From assembly GCF_029784155.1 (NCBI RefSeq), contig NC_073692.1, positions 162,035,582-162,099,581 on the forward strand: a stretch of 64,000 bases of DNA. Reading direction: 5' to 3'. This document shows positions 9,530-20,767 of this stretch, one piece after another; positions within the stretch are counted from its first letter, which is position 1, and each line of letters opens with the position of its first letter. The DNA is from Uranotaenia lowii (taxonomy: Eukaryota; Arthropoda; Insecta; Diptera; Culicidae). A program made the position numbers and the translations under genes. The notes beneath the pieces are model-generated. The model was not told the origin of the DNA and ran no database searches. It saw only the letters and a program-made list of their open reading frames with translations.

Positions 9530-10689
9530 TCTATATATATAAAAAGCAATTTCTGTATGTTTGTTTGTTTGTTTGTCCTCTATAGACTCAGCCGTCTTAA
9601 GAGCTAGAGAGCTGAAATTTGGCATGGATACTCATTAGGGCCAGGAAGGATGGAAAATGTTTTCAGATTTTTGGATGACCCCTTCTGAAGGGGGTCGTCC
9701 ATACAAGAAAAATATTGTTTTCACGATATTGATGTTACTTTTCGTCGGATTGTGTTGAAAATTTGCACATGAGTGTGTTGAAAGACGAGCAATCGATTTC
9801 AGGTGTCAAATTTTTTTTTGCGATATTGACGTTATTATACATCGTATTCAGATGAAAATTGGTACATGATAGTTTTGAGAGACGTGCAGCCGATTTGAGG
9901 TATCAAGTTTAGCGTAAGGGGCCGGCAAAAGGGGTCGTCCATATTCAATTTTCAGTATTTTAGTGATATTGTCGTTTTTATACATCGAATTGGGATGAAA
10001 ATTTTCACATAGGAGTTATTTGGGACAAACAACTGATTTCACTTATCCAAACTAAAATCAGGGGTCGGCCAAAGGGGTCGTCCATGTAAACTATTCACTG
10101 TTGATGCAATATTGTCGTTATTATACATCGGATTCAGACGCAAATTGGTACAAGAGGGTTTTGAGAGATGAGCAATGGATTTCAGGTATTCAATTCAGTT
10201 TAAGGGGCCGGCAAAGGGGGTCGTCCATATAAAAATTTTAATATTTTTGCAATATCGACGTTATTATACATCGGATTGGGATGAAAATTTTCACACGGTA
10301 GTTTTCGGGAACGGACAATCGATCTCAGAGGTCTAATATTTGCCAGGGGTCGACGAAAGGGGTCGTCCATATAAATGAATTTTTCACTATTTTTAGCAAT
10401 ATTGACGTTATTATACAATGGATTGCTTTGAAAATTTGCACACGGGAGTTTTGAGGGAAGGGTAATCGATTTCAGATATCAAAGTTTGTATAAGAGAAAT
10501 TTATACACGTGGTTTTTGATTCCTGATTTCATATTTAGTAGCAGACGACAGACGAAGTGATCGTCCAATATTTTTGCAATTATTACTTAACAATGAATCT
10601 GGAAAATGCTTGGCAATTGACTTTCATACAAATTGTTCATGACATATTCCAAGTTGAAAGCGAAACGGAGTTCGTATGGGATCAGCTAG
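9530..10689 (+). mobile_element. Non-autonomous Helitron with about 145-bp tandem units
   Basis: The 5' end TCTATATATATAAAAAGCAA and the 3' end GATCAGCTAG|T, preceded by a CGAA/TTCG stem (10661-10674), are Helitron termini. There is no coding capacity. The interior is a tandem array of about six diverged units of roughly 145 bp. Each has a TTATACATCG...GATGAAAATT segment (for example 9838, 9980, 10125, 10270, 10413) and a GGGGTCGTCCAT segment. A GTTT/TTTG microsatellite follows the 5' terminus, as is common in this group. Confidence 0.88.
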
Positions 10690-10966
10690 TAGTTTATAAG
10701 TTTTTAAATGAATCAGTGTTCAGTTGAATCAATCATTGCTATAACTGATGACCTAAGAAATCTACATGAAAGAACAAAAACTGACTCTGATTTTTTTTAT
10801 TTTATTTGACTAAGAAACAAAAATATTTTGATCATGATGATGATGAATAATCTAAAATAAATAAATTCACCAGTTTTTAAAAATGGACAAATATCATAAC
10901 AATACATAAGTTCCATTTAATCAAACCTTTTTGTTGAGCCTGCAAAATGATCTAATTTTGCTAATA

Positions 10967-11551
10967 CAGACCCCGTTCGATTTTGGCAACACGCCCGTAC
11001 ATGTTGTGTTGCCAAAATCGAATGTTGCCAAATTCGAACGGTTTTTTCTCATCTTGTTTTTCAGTTATTTTTACAAGATAATTATACTTTTAGTAGCAGA
11101 AACATTATTTTGAGTCAATTTTCAACCATTTGTAGTAATTTTTCAATTTTTTCATCATGTTTTTGATGCATTTTTCACTTTTCTTGTTTTGTTTATAATG
11201 TTTGTTTTCTTTTGTCAGATTTGCTGTTTTTGTCATTCTTCATCATTTTTTAGTTGTTTTTTGTCATATTCAGTCTTTTGTTTGAATTTGTTTTCAACTT
11301 TTTGAATTTTTCATCTTTTTTTTTCCTTTTTAAATACTCTATAAATTATAGAAAAAATTGGTTTTTATTGTTGTATTTTATCACCCTTTCAGAACATAAA
11401 AACGTATTTATGGTGTTTGTCTAAATTAAATTGGTCCTGTCATAACGAAAACTAAAAGGCAATGTTGTTTCTAAAAACCGTTCGATTTTGGCACATGTGC
11501 CAAAATCGAATGTTGCCAAAATCGAATGTTGCCAAAAACGAACGGGGTCTG
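10967..11551. mobile_element. MITE with CAGACCCCGTTCG terminal repeats
   Basis: The ends are inverted copies of CAGACCCCGTTCG followed by TTTTGGCAACA-type repeats, flanked by TA (10965-10966, 11552-11553). The motif TTCGATTTTGGCAACA is repeated several times in both subterminal regions, in both orientations. The centre is T-rich on the plus strand and non-coding. A related, oppositely oriented copy is at 29647-30096. TA duplication suggests Tc1/mariner-type mobilisation. Confidence 0.85.
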
Positions 11552-13448
11552 TATCTAAAATTTAGTTTCCGTAGAAACTTTTAATTTTTTTTTTAAATTC
11601 CTTTATTAAACAAAACTTGTCTGACTTTTTTCGCAGAAGTCAAAATAACTTGCGGTTTCAGAAAAAGTTGATAATTAAATTTGAACCTTTATTGATTTTT
11701 TTTTCTTTAAGTTTCAAAATTTCTCAAAAAAAAACGATTTCTCTTATATGATTTTTACACATTAAAAAGTTGTATTAAAAATGAAAGATGTGAATTTTGT
11801 GGCCTTGTGTAATTCTTAATAAACCTTTTGAATGTGGAGTTGAGTATTAGAAAAGCAAAAAACAAAACAAATTTGAAGATCAAATTTGTTTTTTGAAGAA
11901 TATTTAAAAAATGAAATGCCATTTTTTTTGGAAATCAAAATGATTAATAATAAAATTGAAGTTAAAGTTTTTTTTTGGCTAATTCTGATGAGTATCGTAA
12001 GTATTAAACACCTGTCACATTACTACCAATTTGTCGACATGTAATGTAAGAATTCGATGAATGAATTTTGTTAGCTTCAAACTCTGAATTAAGTTGGTAA
12101 CACTTCTTAATAAACCCATTCTAAATACAATCCAGTTTTTTTGTCAACCTTTGAGTTTCAATACAGATGATTTATTGAAAAACAAACTGAAACTTACAAT
12201 TAGACATTAGTGTCAATTTGGAAACGTCTTAATATGAAACGGTTTAGGCCTTGAGTGATTTAGCATTAAATTCCGCCGGAGGCGAAAAAATGTTCTGACA
12301 TATACGATAAATTCGTTTCCTGAACTGAAAATTTTACTTGGAAAAAATCTCCATGGGGGGGGGGTTAAACCCCTAAAACCCCCCCCGTTTGCACGGCCTT
12401 GCTCATACGCCTATGATCTCAGTTTGGTCATGTTCTTTCACGTGGAAAAGGAATTTTGATGAAACATCAATAAGTCACACAAACGCAACTAATTAGCAAA
12501 TCATAGCTTGTGGAGAATCGTGTGCTACATTTTGTGGGATCTTGGGCCACCAAAATTTTTATGTTTCATACACATTCAGAACTTAAAATACGTTTTTCCT
12601 TTCTGTAAAGTTTTCTTATGCTGAATAAAGAATTATAAAAAATATTTTTCCAACCTAAATATATAAGCAGTTTTGTCAAAATGTTCGCGAGCCAGGTTTA
12701 GGAATTATTCGATGATGCACAACTCTCTATTTTATTTCCTCATCTGAAATTGCTTTAAAATAACTCATAAACTTTGCACGTTATCTAGTCAATTTTGAGT
12801 TGGTGGCCCACAATTCTCCATTTTTTATTTCTTCAAAAAAATACAGTTTTCAAAACAAACAGTACTCGGGCACATTATTTTTCATAAAAACAAAATTTAA
12901 AAAAAACCTTATAATACCTTTAAAATGTAGAAAATCTTTCCATTTATATTTTTTTTTAAATTTTGTATAAAAGAAGGTATGAAGTAAAGAAAAAACGTGG
13001 CACATGATACCCCATTCTCCCCTACCTATTTCCAACTTTCACCTAAATTTTTGTTTCTCTTTTACTACGAGACTATCTCATTTAAACATCGTTTGAAATT
13101 ATTTCTGTTCTTCTTCTGTACAACTGACATAGATTGAACCAATTTCCGAAAAAATGCATTTTTTATCTACCTATTTTTGCTTATCCTTTTTGCAACAGAT
13201 ACAAACTGAGATTATGCGGTTTTTCGCACTTTTGCTTATCAATAAAGGTCGTCTTTTTTCTGTTTGTTGTTTTTCTGTTTTTGTTCATCGTCAACATATT
13301 TTAGGGATCATTCGTTATTATTTTCGACCGGTGTTGTGTTGCAACATGTTCTACAACCAACTCCAAATTTCGTTTGATTTGATATCATTTTTAATTATAT
13401 GACAATTCGATTCAAATAAATTCTTATGTTTTTGAATTGAATTCGTTT

Positions 13449-14639
13449 CCCAGACAACCATTTGGTGGGTATTTCGAATTTGCAACGCAAATATACGTGC
13501 AAATATACGTGTAAACATATCGTATATAATGTAGCAAAACCAGTATATACGTATCATTTTGGAGGCCATATAGGTACATTAGCAAACATATTCTTGATTT
13601 GGATTGTATTAAATTACGATTTGCACGAATTGTCATGCGCATCATTTACGACTAACCTGATTCTTTTTGGAATATACTATGACAATTCACATCATCATAT
13701 AGATGATTGAGGTTGTAATATATGATATTTTTTCGTAACAATATGGAAAGTTTGACGACTTATTTGGTCGTCTTTTGCGACTTGAGTGCAGGGCTCTCAT
13801 TTTCCGTCAGTTGAAAAAAAAATTATTTGGGATTTTAAACCAATTGGTTTATTCATCTCCAAAAAATAATAAAAATAAGATTGTTTCAAAGAAATGTGTT
13901 TTTTTGCTGTCAAATTTAAGTTTATATCGTACACATTTATTATTTGCCTGATTTTTTCCACGTTCATGAATTCATTGTTAGCGCCTGGACTTGATCCCCT
14001 GACGATTCGATCAGCAGCTCATGATGGTTCCTCGACGCTATATGGAATATATAAATTCAAGGGGATTTGCTTCAAAGGCATTAAACCAAAAGCAAATCGT
14101 ATATTTCTATAACTTAAATCTTTTAAATCATAGAACACGTCATAGATGATCTAAAAATAGACCAACATTTTGAAACCTCCTTTAATACGATTCCAATCAT
14201 CGATGTGTCATTATCATCAACGATTTTATTGAACTTTTTTGTATTCTTCTACGATTGCCAGCAAATATGTTTTACGAAAATCAGACATGCGAATTAATTT
14301 GCAAAGGAATACGATTGCATGCACATTATAACGAATCAATGCAGTTATATACGTTTTTTATTTCGAATTATTTTATGCATAGCACGACAAAATCTTTCAA
14401 TCACGGCTGATCACCGAATATCGGTCGTTTCAAGGATTTTTTGCGAATTGTCGTACACAAAGGTCGAGTTCATTTGTACATAAATACTTCTTGTCGTAAT
14501 AAAATCATGCAATGCTTTTAAATACGATAAAGAATATGCATGGACCGCACATTGTAGGTGCAGATATACGAAAATGAGTATAAATAACATTCTATACGAT
14601 GTAATCTGTTAAAGAAAATACGACTTCTGGTTGTCTGGG
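13449..14639. mobile_element. CCCAGACAACC-family element, longest copy
   Basis: It begins CCCAGACAACCA and ends TGGTTGTCTGGG, flanked by TTT on both sides (13446-13448, 14640-14642). The interior is non-coding. A 301-bp deletion derivative is at 56711-57011, and a right-end copy is at 7894-8185. Superfamily is not assigned; a target duplication of 2-3 bp is the best estimate from the copies here. Confidence 0.78.
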
Positions 14640-14950
14640 TTTGGTACATCATCGTAGCTGAAAATGACCACATTTTCAAGTTTTAGCAAAAAATCGATTT
14701 TCTGGGACTCGATTTTCCCAAAAAACGGCCGATTTTCCGAAAAATGGGCAGGTCTAAGGGAGTCGATTTTTAGATATTTTTTGACGTAGAATTACGTCTT
14801 ACGGCAACACTATAGGGGGGCAAATTGAAATTTGCGGACCGAACTCGCGTCACGAAAAACTCCTCTTTAAGAGCCATCACATCTAAAGGATTATGACGTC
14901 ATCACCAACGCCTGCTTTGATGGGTTTTGTTTTTCCATACCTACGAAAGG

Positions 14951-14990
14951 TATAAAACAAAGGGCTCTGCGGTCGACTCGGTTTCAGTTT
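14951..14990 (+). promoter_or_regulatory. Candidate RNA polymerase II core promoter (TATA plus Inr)
   Basis: TATAAAA at 14951-14957 is followed by an arthropod-type initiator TCAGTTT at 14984-14990, placing a possible start at A14986. The spacing of 35 nt is slightly longer than usual. The downstream sequence is markedly more GC-rich than its surroundings up to about 15380. It could be the promoter of a small gene or of an unrecognised retroelement 5' region. Confidence 0.35.
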
Positions 14991-15108
14991 CGTTCTGCCC
15001 GTCGAGTTGAACAGAGTTAGCTGCTCTTCGATCGGTGATTGGACCCCACCAGTGGTAATCCAACACCGATATCGAATAGCAGTTTTGTTCAGCATCAAGT
15101 GTAGTGGC

Positions 15109-15318
15109 ATGAACCAGCCAGAGACAGCAAGCAGCGCAGATGACCAGCGGCAGAGAACTCCAGTGGCGGAGAGTAGTTTCGTTGCTGCTGTGCGCCCTGG
15201 GTACACGTTAAATGAATGGCGCCGGATACAGACAGAGCTGCTTGGAGTTCCCGTTCGCAAGCTGCGTTGCGTGCAAAAATGCTCTGATGGCAGCTGGTCG
15301 CTGAATCGGTGTGCATAG
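15109..15318 (+). CDS. Unassigned short ORF in a GC-richer island
   Basis: The first ATG-initiated frame after the candidate promoter encodes about 69 residues (starting MNQPETASSADDQRQR and ending WSLNRCA) and stops at 15316-15318. An open frame extends further upstream to 15007 without an ATG-started reason to prefer it. There are no recognisable domains. The centre, PGYTLNEWRRIQTEL, is the least low-complexity part. It might be the start of a degraded retroelement protein or a chance frame; the main reasons to list it are the promoter-like site upstream and the local base composition. Confidence 0.25.
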   Translation: MNQPETASSADDQRQRTPVAESSFVAAVRPGYTLNEWRRIQTELLGVPVRKLRCVQKCSDGSWSLNRCA

Positions 15319-16445
15319 GAGGGGCGTGGTTTGGAGAGATGCTGTTTAGGAGAGTTTATCGATCGGCGAGGGGTGCTCGCTGGAATAAAAACTGGTTATG
15401 CGGAATAGGTCAAATATTTTTCTTAACTTGAACTGTGATTTCGGTTGCTAAGATTTTTATTTCACATTTAGATCTAAAATGCATGTCTCAAGTCTCCCGA
15501 CAAGTATGGGAGACTTTCAGGAACCTAAATGTAAACATAAACAAGTCTCATCTACCGAAATCGCAGTTCAAGTTGACGAGTGTGAACACTTTCTCATATT
15601 TCGAAAAAAAAAATTGGCTCAAGGACTTCAGTCCTGCATTTTTTTTAACCTTCTCAGTTTTTTAACTTTAAAAACGGCAAAATTAATGATTTTTTTTAAT
15701 CGTCACAATTTTTTATCAATTGCTGTGACAAATTGTAATATTAATAATTTTTTTAGCTATACGCAGTAGCTTTAGAAAAAGGGTTTGAGAATGAATGCCC
15801 AAATGACACCAATTTTTTTTATTTTTCATTCAGCTCTGGACTAATTAAACTAAAACTAAAAATTTCCCATTTGTTGTTTCGCTCAAATAAACTCCAAATC
15901 TATTCACTGGACTCATTTTTTGGATATTACGGAAATGGTCTTTTTATTTTTTCGCAAAACTGAATTCATTGGGCGGAGGTGAAATTAACTTCAATCTATC
16001 GAAATTTTAAGAAGAATTGTTATTATATTGAAAGCCACTTTTATAAAAATCGGTAAAAATCATCATTTAAAAAATCGCCATAAATTCAATACAAACAATA
16101 TGAACGATTGACAGGAGCAAATTGTAATTCTACGTTTGCGGTCGTAGCAAAAATACAACCTCCTCAACTTTTTATTCGAGATAACACCAGATCTTGAAGT
16201 TTCATGCATTTGCAGTCATTAAAATTTCGATTTTCCAGTTTTCCTTAGGTCTCCCCTTTGGTGAAACTTTATATTCGATGAATTAATAATAATAATAAAA
16301 TTTTCAATTTTGCAAACAATTTCTGACCATTTTTTTCTAGTTAAAACCAGAATTAAACGTTAAATGCTGTTTAAGTCATTTGGAACAGATATTAAAATTT
16401 CGATTATTCCGATTTTCTTTGGATCCCTCCTTTGAGGATTTTTGA

Positions 16446-18277
16446 CTTACTTACTTACTTACTTAATGATCCCGCGCCGATCTTCCGGTGCATAGGGCCG
16501 TGGTAAAAGACCTCCACTGTTGACGATCCGGAGCCAGCGTCTTCACCTGGTCCCAGTCAAGATTCTCGTCGACAGTTCGAATTTCAGCGGCTAGGCTTCG
16601 CCGCCACGAGTTTCTGGGCCTGCCTCTTCTTCGATGACCTTCTGGATTCCAGTCAAGCGCCTCTCTGCAAATCTCGTCTTCATCTTTTCGCAGCGTGTGC
16701 CCAATCCATCTCCACTTACGTTCCCGAATCTCGATTTCTAGCGCCCTTTGATGACACCGGCGATGTAGTTCCTCATTCGAGATCCAGTTGCCACCAAGCG
16801 CGGATGATATTCCGCAGGCAGCGGTTTACAAACATTTGCAGTTTTCGCGTCGTCACCGCATATGTGCACCAAGTTTCGCACCCGTACAGCAATACGGATT
16901 TGACGTTTGAGTTGAAGATTCGGATTTTCGTTCGTAGAGAGATCTGGCGTGACCGCCAGATGTTTCGGAGACTCGCAAACGCAAATCGGGCCTTTCTGAT
17001 CCGGGTTTCGATGTCTTTCTTGGTACCACCATCAGGCGTTATCTGGCTACCAAGATACTGGAAGCACTCCACTTTCTCAACTTGTTGCCCAGCTACCATG
17101 AAACTGGAGGGATTTCCTGTGTTGATCTCCATCGACTTGGTCTTTCCGACATTGACTTTGAGACCTGCTGCCTTGGAGCTTTCGGTGAGGTCGTCGAGTT
17201 TGCTCTGCATGTCCGGTTGTGTTTGGGCGAGCAAAACAATATCGTCAGCCAGGTCAAGGTCGTTCAGTTGCTCCATCGTTAAAGGATTCCACGGCAATCC
17301 TCGGTTCGGTGCACAGTCGATCGATCCAGTCAGAATCTCATCCATTACGATGAGGAAAAGTAGCGGTGATAAGATACATCCTTGTCTCACTCCGGCAGTT
17401 ACCGGGATTGGTTCGGACAAGACACCGTCGTGCAAGACCTTGCACGAAAATGCCTCGTATTGTGCTTCGATGAGATGGACTAGTTTCTCTGGGACCCCTC
17501 GTCGCCTTAGAGCCGCCCAGATGTTTTCATGATTAAGTCGGTCGAATGCTTTTTCGAAGTCAACGAACACCAGCAGAAGAGAGTCCTGGAATTCGTTGAT
17601 TTGTTCCAGTATGATTCGTAGCGTTGTGATGTGGTCCACACATGATCGTCCGGATCGGAATCCAGCTTGTTGCCGTCGGAGTGTCGCGTCGATTTTCTCC
17701 TGGATCCTGTTCAGGATCACTTTGCAGAGTACTTTGAGGGTTGTACAGATCAACGTTATGCCTCGCCAGTTACCGCACTCTGTCAGGTCTCCTTTCTTCG
17801 GGACCTTAACGAGGATACCCTGCATCCAGTCGGCCGGGAATGTTGCAGTATCCCAGATGTAAGCGAAAAGACGGTGCAACATTTGTGCTGACAGGGCAGG
17901 GTCGGCTTTGAGCATTTCAGCAGGAATGCAATCGATTCCAGGCGCTTTGTTGGATTTCATGTTTTTGATTGCCGCTTCTATTTCAGCCAGCGAGGGCGCT
18001 TCCGAGTTGACGCCATTTATGCGACTTACTGTTGGCGCTTCGAGCTGCAGATTCTGTTGGCCATCGCTATTCGTGACTCGGAAGAGTTGTTCGAAGTGCT
18101 CAGTCCATCGTTTGAGCTGATCTGTTCGATCGGTCAATAACTGACCTGCTCGGTCTTTCAGCGGCATTCTTGCATTAGTCCTTGCACCACTGAGGCGGCG
18201 AGAAATTTCATAAAGTAATCGGATATCTCCATTGGCGGCGGCTCTTTCCCCCTCTTCGGCTAGGGAGTTTGTCCAAA
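16446..18277 (-). mobile_element. 5'-truncated RTE-clade LINE with 14-bp target duplication
   Basis: The element ends on its 3' side in a tetranucleotide tail ((AAGT)n on the minus strand, 16446-16463), typical of RTE/JAM1-like elements. Its 5' end is truncated within the region before the reverse transcriptase. The sequence TTGAGGATTTTTGA is present at 16432-16445 and 18278-18291, a perfect 14-bp duplication that fixes both boundaries. Confidence 0.92.
16463..18277 (-). pseudogene. RTE reverse transcriptase, truncated and frameshifted
   Basis: The frame is open from the 5' truncation point (18277) through an NSLAEEGERAA segment and the RT domain. Blocks seen: NKAPGIDCIPAEML, KVPKKGDLTECGNWRGITL, RRQQAGFRSGRSCVDHI, FVDFEKAFDR, GVRQGCILSPLLFL, a LADDIVLL catalytic-Asp motif (usually FADD), and FQYLGSQITPDGG. 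After IIRAWW a small deletion (about 5 nt relative to relatives) shifts the frame and creates a stop near 16773. In another frame the family's C-terminal tail (EELHRRCHQRALE, RGRPRNSWRR) continues to a TAA at 16463-16465. The endonuclease is missing, so this copy is inactive. Confidence 0.9.
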
Positions 18278-19365
18278 TTGAGGATTTTTGAGGATAAAAA
18301 AATTGAAACTTTGAACGCTTTGAGGCACCCCTAAATGTCAGTTTTTTTGGGTCCTATGTACAAAATGTACATAGTCGGTTTTGTAAGTTCAAACTTGAAA
18401 TTTACTCAAAATCCAGGAACAAGTTGAAGCCATGAGATGAACTGATAAAATCGAAAATAAATAAAAGCAATTTAAAAAATTAATAGCTAGATCATAGGTT
18501 GGCATGCGGCTCTTTGGATATTAAGCTGCGGCTCTTTAGCTTACTGCGCAAATATTGTTTAAATTTTTGATAAAATATTAATAAAATCTTGCCAAACCGA
18601 TATTTGAGTCTTGTGACCTAGCACACATCATTTATCGTGAATGCAAAGATTAACAAAAACTTTAATCAATATTTTTTGTGACGTTTAAATATCTGTGGGA
18701 AGCTGACGCTAAAAATGAAATGTAGGTGGAAAGATCACGGGAAAACAAAAGTTTAGCAAAAAAAAAGCTTAAATCGAATTATTTATTTCCTAAATGTGTG
18801 TATATTTTTAAAATCAATCGATCACAAAAGATGAGCCTCTGTTTTGTTTTCAAACAACGTACCCCTTATAAAATTTTATATTTTAAGCACTCACCACAAT
18901 CACTTTTTTGCCCTCTATAAAAAGTGTTCAGTCGCAATTTCCAAAACCGTATTAGAATTAATCAACAATTTCGAAAAATATTTACAACTATGACACGTAA
19001 CAACATAAAAAATATTGAAAAATCCACCTCAATCCAATCGGATCATTTTAATGTATCTGAATATAGATTCCTCATTATTTTTCCAGATTGCCCGGTTTTA
19101 ACGAGGCTTCTCGGGATTTTCAAAGATAAAATTGGAAATTACCCTGTCCTGTCCGGTTGCCGGATTGTTCAAAAAGTTTACGAATTTCCAAATTTTAAGT
19201 TTTTTTAGCGAAATAAATTCGCATGCATTTTTTTGAGTTGTAAGATAAGATTTGAACGCCGCTGATGTGCCTTGGTAAAATCCGCTTTTTGTGTGTTTAT
19301 TTTTCAGCTTTTCTCTAGGCTTTTTATCGAAAATACCTATATTTTGTCTGGATTTGTCCGGATAT

Positions 19366-19469
19366 AACTTATCCGGTACAACTGTGTTCGATATTTACTC
19401 TTGGGCTCGAACTCGCGGACATCGGCTCAGAAGACAACAGACTTGCCAACTGAGCTATATCACAAGCCC
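19366..19469 (-). mobile_element. SINE head fragment (second copy)
   Basis: Nearly identical to the tRNA-like head of the SINE at 8637-8833, including the A-box- and B-box-like segments. The 3' body and A tail are absent: similarity stops at CTTATCCGG near 19366. Confidence 0.75.
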
Positions 19470-19556
19470 ATGCCCGGAATATCCCGGCCTGGATGCGTAC
19501 GGAAAAAAAATTTGGAAATCTTACTCAATAAATAACTGGTGAAATAGTGAAGAGAT

Positions 19557-20767
19557 TAGGATTGTTCGATCTTCAGGAAAAGATCGATCTCCAAGATCGA
19601 TTCAGATCAACGGTTCTAGGATCGATCTATCTAAAAAATTGGAGCTTGAAAATCGATCTCCGATTAATCGATCTTTTACATTTGTGACTAGAGGGAACTG
19701 CTTTTAATTAAAAATGTGCAATCTAGACACAAAGTTTTAAAGTTGTATAATCCTTCTACATATTAAATGAAAAATATTTCGAGCGCTTTTATGGTGGACC
19801 GGAGGTGAACCGGAGTTAGTGTTCGGAAACAACTCTAATCAAAATCCAAATATCTCGGAAACGCTTTGTTATTTTTAAGTATGGAATGTATTGATAAGAA
19901 ATATTCTAGAAATTAAAAGAAATTAGTTCATGGTATTTTTTTAAAGTTTTTCAAAGTTTTGTTTTTAATGTAGGTATGAGAGATATCGAACAAAGTATGC
20001 AGAAAAATTTCAAAAATAAAATTTATTTATTTATTTAAAAAAAAAAGTAGTTTTTTTGGAAAATCGCTGTTACACAAACACTTTCCTGCACACAATCTAC
20101 AACTTTTCGAAATAATTTGTAAAATCGTTTTGAAATGAATTTTCAATCATGAATCATCATGAATCATGAATGCTTTAAAAGAAAACAAAAAATCACCTCG
20201 ACCAGGAATCGAACTCGCGTTTTCTGATTATCTCTCTTTACCATATCTCTTTACCAATAGTTAAATCGTCAGATGGAAACTAGTCAAGCTGTAACCCTAT
20301 AATTCAATTGACTTTATCGAATAAAATTCGGTGCTAGATTCTACGGAAAAAACGCTCATCGTCCCCCGATTGATAGTGCTTATACTGGCCTAGGGGGGTT
20401 CATATTATGCCCCTACAGTGACTGATTTTCAGATTTCGTCAAAAAAACTAAAATACATTTTTAAACGTTTTTATCTACTTTATTCAAGTTTCAACCAGTT
20501 AGAAAAATAGACTTTTTTAGTGTCTGATTACGAAACAATGATGTAACTCACATATTATAGCTGTTTTCTAAGGTTTAATATGCATCCTCCTTAAGGTGGC
20601 CTTTATCTCTTATTTCCCCTAAATAAGAAAAAAAGATCGAAAGATCGAATCGAAAATAAACCGATTTAATCAATTTTTTTCCTGGCTGAGGAATCGATCC
20701 AAAAAATCGAAAATCGGAGTTGAAAAGATCGATCTTCCAAGGATCGATCCAAGATCGACCAATCCTA
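19557..20767. mobile_element. hAT MITE rich in GATCGAT, 8-bp duplication GAAGAGAT
   Basis: Inverted ends TAGGATTGTTCGATCTT and, on the other strand, TAGGATTGGTCGATCTT are flanked by GAAGAGAT at 19549-19556 and 20768-20775. The first and last 100 bp are dense in GATCGAT and AAGATCGA. It is non-coding, and is nested inside the hAT element at 18493-21963. Confidence 0.83.
20194..20275 (-). repeat. tRNA-like (SINE head) fragment
   Basis: The minus strand has a B-box-like GCGAGTTCGATTCCTGG (20202-20218) and an A-box-like TTAACTATTGGTAAAGAG (20245-20263 region). It is not a tRNA gene: the arms do not form a full cloverleaf and a short duplicated segment interrupts it. It differs from the SINE at 8637. 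Confidence 0.45.

Larger units (their letters stand above)
8514..12401. mobile_element. hAT-type element with 8-bp target duplication CTCATACG
   Basis: The left end reads CAGGCCCGTGCGAAGG and the right end, on the other strand, CAAGGCCGTGCAAACGG; G-runs follow both (around 8540 and 12355-12385). The 8-bp sequence CTCATACG is present at 8506-8513 and again at 12402-12409, a perfect hAT-style duplication. No transposase ORF survives. It carries a SINE, a Helitron and a MITE, so about half of its length is secondary insertion. Confidence 0.82.
8273..13022. mobile_element. TA-flanked terminal-inverted-repeat element, outer host of a nest
   Basis: The ends are GGGGAGAGTGGGGTAACGTG at the left and, on the opposite strand, GGGGAGAATGGGGTATCATG at the right, flanked by TA (8271-8272 and 13023-13024). 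Motifs such as GGGCCACC recur near both ends. TA target sites fit the Tc1/mariner/pogo superfamily. No transposase frame is seen. Most of the interior (8514-12401) is a later hAT insertion, so the original element was about 0.9 kb. Confidence 0.75.

Noticed and set aside
16804..18120. Plus-strand open frames of 66-242 codons
   Set aside because: They lie antisense to the RTE reverse transcriptase and have no features of their own.
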